DNA of 10,347 nucleotides from Planctomycetaceae bacterium UBA6894 (GTDB lineage: Bacteria; Planctomycetota; Planctomycetia; Gemmatales; Gemmataceae), in assembly GCA_002451275.1 (NCBI GenBank), contig DKBS01000090.1, forward strand, positions 1 to 10,347, written 5' to 3'. Below, piece by piece: positions 1 to 6,391 of this stretch (position 1 is the stretch's first letter; each line of letters begins with the position of its first letter). Position numbers and translations under genes: made by a program. The notes under the pieces are model-generated. The model made no database searches. It saw only the letters and a program-made list of their open reading frames with translations, and had not been told where the DNA came from.

Positions 1-296
1 CCAAAAAGCCAGCGCATTTTTCGCAAACTGCACAAGAGTTAGTGCTAATATTCATTAACATGCACTGTCTGGGCAATTTCTAAAGAGTTTTCGGTCGCAG
101 CTTTGTGGCTTTCCATCGGAACCACCGACGAAGCTTTCGCCCAGCCCAAAGAAAAACCACCCGCCGCAGGGCGATGGTTCATTCCACCGGCAGGTCGGCC
201 CCGTCTTTACAGATAGGCCCTCCCAAGGTTTGCGGTTCCAGTCAACTGTTGGATGGATCGGGTTAGAACTTTTAGGCACCCAGGACTCACCCTCCC
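1..296. other. Non-coding leader upstream of the FG-GAP gene
   Basis: I see no convincing gene here. The first 60 bases are about 38% GC (23 of 60), clearly below the coding lines around them. The short open frames lack a ribosome site and protein-like composition. No confident -35/-10 pair could be assigned. The leader should hold the promoter of the FG-GAP gene, since nothing upstream in the window could drive it. Confidence 0.5.
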
Positions 297-3200
297 ATGT
301 TCACGCATCTGTTTGGCCGTTTGACCAACCGCAACTCCACCAAGACTACCCCGCGCTGCCGGGTAGCCCTGAATCTGGCCCGGCTGGAAGAGCGCTGTGT
401 GCCGGCCGTGCTGATGGGCAATGGCGCCAACGACAGTGTGCCCACCTGGGGTGTCACGCCCAACAGCGCGGCCATTGACACTTTCTGCAGCTTTTACCAG
501 GCGAGCAATATCGTTACTAAAGACATTTACAACCAGCCCATCGATTTCAATCAGGATGGCTTTGCCGATCTGGTTGAAAGCGGCACCATTTCAGAGCAGA
601 TCGATTACGGAAGCAACAAGAGTGTTTTAACTGCCTTCTACCAGGATGGTTTCGGGAAGGTGGCATTCGGCAGCGCCAACGGGCTGATCTACTCGACCAC
701 CGGCAGCTATAACACCACCCAGCAAATCTGGACCCAATTCAAAGGCAAACAGTACGCGATCGCCGACCTCAACGCCGATGGCTACCAGGACATCCTGGCG
801 CTGTTGGAAACCAGCCAAACGGGAGCGGGTGCCCAGACGCTTCATTACCTCTGGAATCCAAGCCAGCAGGCCTTTCTGCGCGCCGATGGCGAAGCAGTGA
901 ACACCTGGGCAGTGCGTTCCGGCCAGTTGACGCTGAACGATGTGAATGGTGATCAGATTCCCGACCTGGTCAGCCAGAATTACGACCCCAACCCTGTCCA
1001 AAAACCCGGATCCAGTTACTACTGTTACCCTTTGACCGGGTTCCAGGTGTTTTTGGGCAAGGTGGATCCCACCGCCGGCCACTGGACTGGCAATTTTGAG
1101 GCCAACGCCTACACCACGGTCAATCTGGCCAAGCCCAGCCTCCAATGGGGAGCTGATGTAAATACCAGTCTCAACCCGCCCACCCTGGTAACCAATTTCA
1201 ACAACACACCGGTGATTCTCACCACCCTGGCCGACCTGACCGGGGATGGCAAACTGGATCTGGTGATCCCGGAGGAGACCGGTATCACTGTTTTCACCAA
1301 CCCCGGTGACGGCAAGTTCGCCCAGGCTGGCAGCACCTTTTTCAACACCGCCGGTTCGGCCAACGGCCTGAATCTGGTGGCGGCGGACTTCAACAAGGAT
1401 GGCAAAACCGACCTGGCCACCAGCCCCAATCTGGTCTCCGTGGCATTGATGAATTACATAACCGGCGACTTCCGGACTTGGAATGCATCCACGGCACCGG
1501 TGAGTGTTTTCCTGAATACCTCCCCGGCCGGGGGGCCCGCCGATCTTTCGCTGGCCCCTGTCGATGGCTTTGCCACCACCGGATACAGCTACAACGGCAC
1601 CATCTCGGTGGCGGATTTCACCGGCGACGGCAACCTGGATCTGGCGATTGGCAATGGCGACAACCAATCCACCTTTTTCGGCATTTCCGAGGGGGATGGC
1701 AAAGGCGGCTTCGCCACTCTCAAGCAATTCAACGGGTACAGCAATTCCGCCGATGGGTATGACAATAATTTCCAGCGCGCCATGGTCTACCTGAACACCG
1801 GCGACTTCAACAACGATGGCCAGGTCGATGTTGCCTCCACCGCGTTGAACATCGGGCCTACAGGGAAGGGCTCCAAATCGAGCAACCCGGCCGTGGGCAT
1901 CACTGCTTTGTCGCTGAACCAGACCTATGTGACCCCCACGGTGAACCCCGTCTCGCTGGTGCCCGCGACGGTGGGAGTGCCCTACAGCCAGCAATTGCAG
2001 GTGGTGGGCGGCGACTCTGCCAAGCCCTTTGCATTTGCCCTGAATTCCAAAAGTGTGGCATTGCCGGCCGGTCTGACCATGAGCCCCACCGGCCTGATCA
2101 GCGGTACTCCCACCCAGGCCGGCCTTTTCCAGTTGACCCTGGATATCAGCCAGCCCAATGGGCCCCGGGGTACCAGCATGGGTGACCTGCAGGTGACCAA
2201 CGCCCAACCCGGCGTGCTGACCATCAGCCCGGCCACCCTGCCGGGTGGCACGGCGGGCATCGCCTACAGCCAGCAACTGACCTCGACCGGCGGCACCGGC
2301 ACGGTGAATTACCTCCTGAGTTCCGGCACCCTGCCCGCCGGGCTGGCACTCAGCCCCACCGGGTTGATCAGCGGCACCCCGGCCAGCACCGGTGCCAGCA
2401 GCTTCACGGTCAGCGCCACCGACAGTCTGGGCAACACTGGCTTCCGCGCCTACTCCATCACCATCGGCACCAACCCCACTCCGCCCTTGGCCGGTCCCTT
2501 CATCGCCGCCGGCAGCGGTCAGGGCGGTCTGGTCTCCATCTTCAACGCCAATGGCACACCCCGCCAAAGCTTTGCCCCCTACGGCACCGCCTACAAGGGC
2601 GCGGTGACCGTGGCCCAGGGCGATGTGAACGGTGACGGCGTGGCGGATCTGGTCACCGGCACCGGTGCCGGCGTCGCACCCCATGTGTTGGTGCTCGACG
2701 GCAACACCCTGGCCGTGATCGGCTCGTTCTACGCCTATGCCCAGCAGTTCCTTGGCGGTGTGCGCGTCGCCGCCGGCGATGTGGACGGCGACGGCAAGGC
2801 CGAGGTGGTCACCGGCACCGGGCCTGGCAGCGCGCCCAATGTCTGCGTCTTCAACGGCACGACCGGCGCCACGCTGCAGAGCTTCTACGCCTATGCCCCG
2901 GAGTACCGCGGCGGCATCAATGTGGGTGCGGGCGATGTGACCGGTGACGGCAAGGCAGACATCATCACTGGCAGCGGCGTAGGCGTCTCACCCCATGTGG
3001 TGGTATTTGACAGTTCCACAACCCAGGCCCTCTATTCCTTCTACGCCTACCTGCCCCAGTTCAAGGGCGGCGTGAATGTGGGTGCGGGCGAGGTGGACGG
3101 CGACGGCAAGGCCGACATCCTCACCGGCGCCGGCCCCGGCGGCGATCCCCATGTGAAGGTCTTCAGCGGCGCTGACGGCACCCAGAAGCAATCCTTCGAC

Positions 3201-3395
3201 GCCTTTGCGGTCGATTTCAACGGCGGCGTCAGCGTCGCCTCCGCCGACCTCAACCAGGATGGCAAGGCCGACATCCTCGCAGGCACCCAGACCAAGAGCG
3301 CCCAGGTGAAGGCATTCAACGCCACCGACCTCTCCGTCCTCGACGACTTCTTCGCCTTCCAGGGCGATGTGGGCGTGTGGCTGGCAGGCAAATAA
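297..3395 (+). CDS. Large exported FG-GAP repeat / putative Ig (He_PIG) surface protein
   Basis: Protein of 1032 residues, probably exported or cell-surface attached and calcium-binding; no catalytic motif is seen. The N-terminus lacks an ordinary signal peptide but has basic residues followed by LEERCVPAV (residues 30-38), a motif recurring at the start of planctomycete exported proteins. Residues about 80-515 carry seven Asp-rich loops of the DxNxDG type (D83, D157, D215, D313, D364, D440, D503), as in FG-GAP/VCBS repeats; seven loops would suit a seven-bladed propeller (inference). Residues about 556-723 hold two He_PIG Ig-like domains, each with YSQQL and LSPTGLISGTP or MSPTGLISGTP. Residues about 733-1032 hold five 52-residue FG-GAP units and a partial sixth. 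The start is fixed by an in-frame TAG at 273-275 with no other start codon after it; AGGA at 282-285 is a weak ribosome site 11 bases away. It appears monocistronic. Adhesion, polymer binding or a matrix role is possible but not shown. Confidence 0.93.
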   Translation: MFTHLFGRLTNRNSTKTTPRCRVALNLARLEERCVPAVLMGNGANDSVPTWGVTPNSAAIDTFCSFYQASNIVTKDIYNQPIDFNQDGFADLVESGTISEQIDYGSNKSVLTAFYQDGFGKVAFGSANGLIYSTTGSYNTTQQIWTQFKGKQYAIADLNADGYQDILALLETSQTGAGAQTLHYLWNPSQQAFLRADGEAVNTWAVRSGQLTLNDVNGDQIPDLVSQNYDPNPVQKPGSSYYCYPLTGFQVFLGKVDPTAGHWTGNFEANAYTTVNLAKPSLQWGADVNTSLNPPTLVTNFNNTPVILTTLADLTGDGKLDLVIPEETGITVFTNPGDGKFAQAGSTFFNTAGSANGLNLVAADFNKDGKTDLATSPNLVSVALMNYITGDFRTWNASTAPVSVFLNTSPAGGPADLSLAPVDGFATTGYSYNGTISVADFTGDGNLDLAIGNGDNQSTFFGISEGDGKGGFATLKQFNGYSNSADGYDNNFQRAMVYLNTGDFNNDGQVDVASTALNIGPTGKGSKSSNPAVGITALSLNQTYVTPTVNPVSLVPATVGVPYSQQLQVVGGDSAKPFAFALNSKSVALPAGLTMSPTGLISGTPTQAGLFQLTLDISQPNGPRGTSMGDLQVTNAQPGVLTISPATLPGGTAGIAYSQQLTSTGGTGTVNYLLSSGTLPAGLALSPTGLISGTPASTGASSFTVSATDSLGNTGFRAYSITIGTNPTPPLAGPFIAAGSGQGGLVSIFNANGTPRQSFAPYGTAYKGAVTVAQGDVNGDGVADLVTGTGAGVAPHVLVLDGNTLAVIGSFYAYAQQFLGGVRVAAGDVDGDGKAEVVTGTGPGSAPNVCVFNGTTGATLQSFYAYAPEYRGGINVGAGDVTGDGKADIITGSGVGVSPHVVVFDSSTTQALYSFYAYLPQFKGGVNVGAGEVDGDGKADILTGAGPGGDPHVKVFSGADGTQKQSFDAFAVDFNGGVSVASADLNQDGKADILAGTQTKSAQVKAFNATDLSVLDDFFAFQGDVGVWLAGK
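1962..2465 (+). repeat. Two tandem He_PIG (putative Ig) domain repeats inside the FG-GAP protein
   Basis: Residues about 556-635 and 648-723 of the FG-GAP protein align with each other. Both run from YSQQL through L-P-A-G-L, then SPTGLISGTP, to a final beta-strand. This is the classic He_PIG signature of Ig-like or cadherin-like extracellular domains. They separate the two FG-GAP blocks and probably act as spacers. Confidence 0.85.
2493..3392 (+). repeat. Five-unit 156-bp (52-residue) tandem repeat encoding FG-GAP units
   Basis: The Asp-loop starts at residues 776, 828, 880, 932 and 984 (bases 2622, 2778, 2934, 3090 and 3246), an exact 52-residue spacing with no insertions or deletions. The consensus unit has an FYAY-type start, then a GGV/GGI stretch, a GDVDGDGKADI-type loop, TG-G-G-PHV and a VF strand. 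A sixth unit is incomplete, lacks the loop, and ends the protein at VWLAGK. The seven N-terminal loops are irregularly spaced (50-98 residues), so the two blocks have different histories. Confidence 0.9.
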
Positions 3396-3396
3396 G

Positions 3397-3412
3397 AGGC
3401 CTGAAAAGGCCT
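3397..3412 (+). other. Small hairpin with GAAA tetraloop just after the FG-GAP stop codon
   Basis: AGGCCT is repeated around GAAA, giving a six-pair stem closed by a GNRA-type tetraloop, starting two bases after the TAA stop. It lacks a T-tract, so it is not itself a terminator. It may stabilise the 3' end of the mRNA together with the terminator that follows (inference). Confidence 0.5.
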
Positions 3413-3422
3413 ACTTCCCTTT

Positions 3423-3457
3423 AGCCCCCGTATCTTTGGATGCGGGGGCTTTTTCTT
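3423..3457 (+). terminator. Intrinsic terminator of the FG-GAP gene
   Basis: AGCCCCCG (3423-3430) pairs perfectly with CGGGGGCT (3443-3450). Two more pairs inside (one U-G, one A-U) are possible, and the stem is followed by TTTTTCTT. This is a textbook Rho-independent terminator 28 bases after the stop codon. It should separate the FG-GAP transcript from the small membrane-protein gene. Confidence 0.88.
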
Positions 3458-3484
3458 GACGGATGAAACAAACGAGGTGCGCTC

Positions 3485-3721
3485 ATGGAACTGGTCTATT
3501 TCGCGCTGGTGGGTCTGGTGGCAGGTTGGCTGGCCGGAATTATCATGAAATCGTCCGGCGGTCTGGTATTTGACTTGGGTTTGGGGGTGATTGGCGCCCT
3601 GCTGGGAGGCTGGCTGTTCGGCCTGCTGGGCATCGGCGCGGGTGGGTTGGTGGGGGCCATCATCACTGCCACGGTCGGGGCGGTGGCGCTGCTGGCACTG
3701 CTGCGTGTGATCAGGAAATAG
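3485..3721 (+). CDS. GlsB/YeaQ/YmgE family (transglycosylase-associated) small membrane protein
   Basis: This 78-residue, highly hydrophobic protein has three predicted membrane helices (about residues 3-21, 27-52 and 54-75) and a basic C-terminus (RVIRK). The glycine-rich pattern matches the family: GLVAGWLAGIIMK near the start, then LGVIGALLGGWLFGLLG in the middle. The usual family length is about 80-85 residues, so it is essentially full length. The family is often linked to stress responses in the inner membrane, but its biochemical role is not established. The ATG has a good GAGGTG ribosome site (3474-3479) five bases upstream, and an in-frame TGA at 3464-3466 bounds the start. It lies between a terminator and a long hairpin, so it is probably transcribed alone. 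Confidence 0.9.
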   Translation: MELVYFALVGLVAGWLAGIIMKSSGGLVFDLGLGVIGALLGGWLFGLLGIGAGGLVGAIITATVGAVALLALLRVIRK

Positions 3722-3755
3722 ACCGACTCGATCCAACCACCAACGCCGGCTTATT

Positions 3756-3818
3756 AAAACGGTGTCAGTATCCGAAAAGCGCAATCCCTTCGCTTTCTGG
3801 ATACTGACACCGTTTTTT
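3756..3818. terminator. Long hairpin with 18-bp perfect arms (bidirectional-type terminator or dispersed palindrome)
   Basis: The left arm (3756-3773, AAAACGGTGTCAGTATCC) is the exact reverse complement of the right arm (3799-3816). The inner part pairs further with mismatches (AAAGCG against CGCTTT), leaving a short loop. The A-run at one end and T-run at the other mean it could terminate transcription on either strand. It sits 35 bases after the stop of the small membrane-protein gene and before the PstS-like gene. The arms are unusually long for a simple terminator, so a REP- or MITE-like dispersed element is an alternative. Confidence 0.75.
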
Positions 3819-3898
3819 CTCCAGTCAGTCTATTTTTCGAGGTTGCCGCTTTCCCATAATGGGCCTTTTTGGGCAATGACGGGAGGGGGTAGGACCAC

Positions 3899-4861
3899 AT
3901 GTTTCCATCGCCACGACTTTTTGTGCTGGCTTGTCTTTTCGCGTGTGGTACCGGCCTTCGTGCCCAGAATCCGCTGGACAGGGATCTGGCAGGCAACCCG
4001 TACCGAACGCAGGCGCCGGTTGCTGGAGACCTGAAGGTGGTGGGCTCGCGCACCATGGCCACCCTGCTGTACGAATGGGGTGAAGGGGTCAGGAAACACC
4101 ATCCCAAGCTGAAGGTGGATCTGAATTGCGAGGGGACGGAAACGGCCCTGACCGGGATGGAACTGGGCAAAACCACCATCGGCGCCATGATGCGTGCACC
4201 CACCCCGGAAGAGATCAAAAAACTCCAGGAAAAAACCGGGCTGGAAATCCTGGCCCTACCTGTTTGCCGCTACGAGTTGGTACTGGTGGCCAACAAGGAC
4301 AATCCATTGGAGAAGATTCCGCTTTCTCTGGCGCGCGCGTGTTTTTACGGCACCGGCACCAAATCATCCCCCCCCACCTGGGGCGATATGGGTGCCACAG
4401 GTGAAGCGGCCAAGGGACCGGTGGTTTTATTCGGCCGGGACGGCCAATCCGGCACCCACCCGGCGCTACGCAACCTGCTGGAGGCCCAACCCGGCCAGAC
4501 CGAGCAAACCACCCGGGAAACCTTGAGCTTCCGCGAAATGCTGGAAGGCCTTTCCAAGGACAAAAACGGTCTGGGCTATTGCTCCAGACGCATTGCCAGC
4601 ACACCCGACGCGGTAAAACAGGTCAAAATCCTGAAGCTGGTGGGGGACAATGGAGCCGAGGTGAACGGCGAGCCCCAGGGCATGTATGTGGTGATCGGAC
4701 GCGAGAAGGGCAAGCCACCGGCACCCGAGGTGCTGGAATTCGTTGCCTTTGCGCTGAGCAAGTCCGGCCAGAATGTGGTCCTTACCGACAATTTCCGGAC
4801 CCTGGACCTTTCCGAGGTGCATGCCGGACTGGACAAGCTTGGGTTCTCCCCCATCAAGTAA
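3899..4861 (+). CDS. PstS-like phosphate-type periplasmic binding protein
   Basis: A 320-residue exported protein with a signal peptide (about residues 1-22, cleavage near LRAQ), then a PBP-like domain of the PstS type (about 43-300). Matches to PstS are GSRTM (49-53), where the family has GS-T; CEGTETALTGMELGKTTIG (77-95), the oxyanion-binding loop region; MMRAPTPEE (97-105), where classical PstS has SR before the acidic residue; and FGRDGQSGTH (178-187), matching the R-x-GSGT anion-binding loop. The likely role is binding phosphate or another oxyanion outside the inner membrane. No pstC, pstA or pstB gene is present here, so it may be a stand-alone scavenger, sensor or surface protein. The ATG is fixed by an in-frame TAG at 3890-3892, with a GGGAGGGGG-type ribosome site at 3881-3889. 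The next gene starts 53 bases after the stop. Confidence 0.85.
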   Translation: MFPSPRLFVLACLFACGTGLRAQNPLDRDLAGNPYRTQAPVAGDLKVVGSRTMATLLYEWGEGVRKHHPKLKVDLNCEGTETALTGMELGKTTIGAMMRAPTPEEIKKLQEKTGLEILALPVCRYELVLVANKDNPLEKIPLSLARACFYGTGTKSSPPTWGDMGATGEAAKGPVVLFGRDGQSGTHPALRNLLEAQPGQTEQTTRETLSFREMLEGLSKDKNGLGYCSRRIASTPDAVKQVKILKLVGDNGAEVNGEPQGMYVVIGREKGKPPAPEVLEFVAFALSKSGQNVVLTDNFRTLDLSEVHAGLDKLGFSPIK

Positions 4862-4914
4862 CCAAAACGATACCCACTATCTGAAACATCCTGGCGACCT
4901 GAAAGGAGCGCGTG

Positions 4915-6042
4915 ATGCGCGGAGTGTTTTATGCGGCCCTGGCGCTTTTCTTCGGACAAGAACAATCGTTCGGGCAGGATTATTACCGGGACAGGGATGC
5001 CGGAACTACCAGTTTCACCTTCTCGGCAACCCGGCCCGGCAGCCTTCAGATGGGCGTGCGCGGCCTGAACCGGGACACCGGTGTGGAGATCACCGAAGTG
5101 ATCCCGGGCACGCCTGCGGCACGCGCCGGCCTTTTCCCCGGGGACAAGATCATCACGGTGGAGGGGTATCAGGTCGGCTATGTGGGCCAACGCCTGTTCG
5201 ATTTGAACGAGGAGTGCAACCGCAGGGTGGGAACCAATGGCATTGTGCGCATGACGGTGCGCCAGAGGAGCACCGGCCAGGATGCCAACTACGAGGTGCC
5301 GCTGGGAGTGACGGTGGTGGCGCCGGTAGCTCCCGCCACACCGGTGATCCCGGTTTCCAACCCCGGTTGGGGCCAGGCCATCCTCAGTGGCACCATCCAG
5401 AATTCAACCCCTATCTCCATCCCCTACGGCTCCATCCTGTGGGTGCAGCTCTTCCAGGAGGGGTTGGATGGCCAACCGGCAATCTCGGTGGCCGACTCAA
5501 ACATCCCGAACATCACCAGTTTCCCGGTCAGCTATGTGCTGCAATTCAGGCAGTCGAACATCCTGCCCGGGCGACGGTACTACCTGGAGGCGCGACTGTT
5601 TTCCGGCGCGCAGACACTCTTGCAGCCCGTCCAGCGGAATTGGGTTTTCGGTAACGAGAGCAGCCGCCTGGATGTGACATTGGGCCAGCCCCAACCCGCC
5701 GCAAACGCACAAAATGTGAACGAAATCATCACCTCGATGTACCGCAAGTACCTGGGCCGTGAACCCGATCTCGGCGGCATGCAAGCACACCTTGCGAGCC
5801 TGCACTCCGGCCGCAAGCTGGTGGAGGTGCAAACCAACCTGTTGGCCAGCAACGAGTTCTTCGACCGCTGCCTGAACAACGGCTCGATCTTTGTGAACCA
5901 GTTGTTCCTGATGGTGCTCGACCGGCAGCCGACCGCCGCGGAAAACACGCTGTGGCTGCAGCAATTCCAGTTCAGCCGGGGCAACCGCGCCAGAATGGTG
6001 CATGATTTTCTGATGCAGTATTCGCCCTACAGGACCTGGTGA
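4915..6042 (+). CDS. Exported PDZ / YbaY-like / DUF4214 protein
   Basis: A 375-residue protein from the ATG at 4915; a GTG at 4912 would add one residue. AAAGGAG (4902-4908) is six bases from the ATG, which favours the ATG. Residues 1 to about 20 form a signal peptide (hydrophobic YAALALFF). Residues about 44-133 are a PDZ domain: GVRGLN, then ITEVIPGTPAARAGLFPGDKI. After a Pro/Val linker, residues about 156-257 resemble the YbaY/YscW-type lipoprotein domain (SGTI at the start, P-I-S-IP-GS, then SFPVSYVL and YYLEARLFSG). Residues about 269-365 are DUF4214: MYRKYLGREPDLGGM, NLLASNEFFDR and LDRQP. DUF4214 is common at the ends of surface and calcium-binding proteins. No protease domain accompanies the PDZ, so a binding or scaffold role in the envelope is likely (inference). 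It is probably in an operon with the PstS-like gene; no terminator is seen after it. Confidence 0.88.
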   Translation: MRGVFYAALALFFGQEQSFGQDYYRDRDAGTTSFTFSATRPGSLQMGVRGLNRDTGVEITEVIPGTPAARAGLFPGDKIITVEGYQVGYVGQRLFDLNEECNRRVGTNGIVRMTVRQRSTGQDANYEVPLGVTVVAPVAPATPVIPVSNPGWGQAILSGTIQNSTPISIPYGSILWVQLFQEGLDGQPAISVADSNIPNITSFPVSYVLQFRQSNILPGRRYYLEARLFSGAQTLLQPVQRNWVFGNESSRLDVTLGQPQPAANAQNVNEIITSMYRKYLGREPDLGGMQAHLASLHSGRKLVEVQTNLLASNEFFDRCLNNGSIFVNQLFLMVLDRQPTAAENTLWLQQFQFSRGNRARMVHDFLMQYSPYRTW

Positions 6043-6062
6043 GCGCCAACGGGTCCCGCTTT

Positions 6063-6212
6063 CCGCGTGATTAGGGGGTGCGGCTAAACTCGCTCCTCCA
6101 TTTGGCCAGCGTGCTGTCGACCAGATCCTTGTGTTTCAGGACCTGAGTCAGGCCCCAGCACGGCTGGCCCACATCGCGGCATTGGCCGGGCAGGCGGCTG
6201 GCTACATTCGAG
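6063..6212 (-). pseudogene. Decayed fragment of a second DUF1501 gene
   Basis: Bases 6077-6212 align without gaps to 7635-7770 inside the intact DUF1501 gene. I count 24 mismatches in 136 (about 82% identity), and weaker similarity continues to 6063. In the minus-strand frame it still reads NVASRLPGQCRDVGQPCWGL, against NVAGRLPDQCRDVDQPCWGL in the intact protein. Key positions are lost: the DTH of HNNWDTH is replaced (D to P, H to A), WGGEFGR has become WRSEFSR, and the Tyr after GRTI is a TAA stop (6071-6073). Both ends are truncated, with no flanking DUF1501 sequence. This is a relic, not an expressed gene. It could come from the neighbour or from another genomic paralogue, as planctomycetes carry many DUF1501 copies. 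Confidence 0.88.
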
Positions 6213-6391
6213 GCATTGGGATTACTGGCACTGCCGGGGGTGATCAAACGCCCAGGCAAAGCGTAGAAACACTTTTTCTCATCGGAATGCTTGGAATTCC
6301 GGCAGCAAACCTTGTTTGCGCCAACTTTCACCCATGGGCAACGCATCATGGAAAAGCTGGGGGCCGGTACCCTTGGCTATTTTCCCGAATT
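6213..6391. other. Intergenic stretch between the DUF1501 relic and the propeller gene
   Basis: No gene recognised. The line 6241-6300 has 27 G/C of 60 (45%), well below neighbouring genes. A short hairpin (GCAAAC 6305-6310 with GTTTGC 6314-6319, extendable by GGC/GCC across one bulged base) is present without a T-tract, so I do not call it a terminator. Together with the relic, this makes up the 349-base gap between convergent transcripts. Confidence 0.5.

Noticed and set aside
41..66. AGTGC...GCACT dyad with AT-rich centre as an operator or promoter
   Set aside because: The arms are only five bases and no matching -35/-10 pair was found; it could be chance in AT-rich sequence.
627..2684. 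A 685-codon open frame on the minus strand opposite the FG-GAP gene
   Set aside because: Its protein is Gly/Ala/His/Gln-rich with no recognisable domain, and it lies antisense to a clear multi-domain gene with regular repeats. Repetitive, high-GC coding sequence commonly leaves an open antisense frame.
3047..3784. A 245-codon minus-strand open frame covering the small membrane-protein gene
   Set aside because: It runs through the terminator and the long hairpin and antisense to two supported genes, and has low-complexity composition.
3853..3863. CATAAT with the CCCAT-A-ATGGG dyad as promoter/operator of the PstS-like gene
   Set aside because: The -10-like hexamer has no acceptable -35 at 16-18 bases, and the dyad is short.
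6071..6349. The DUF1501 relic as a real 92-residue gene
   Set aside because: The conserved metal-type residues are gone, the start lies in unrelated sequence, and the similarity runs on past its stop codon, so it is a fragment.
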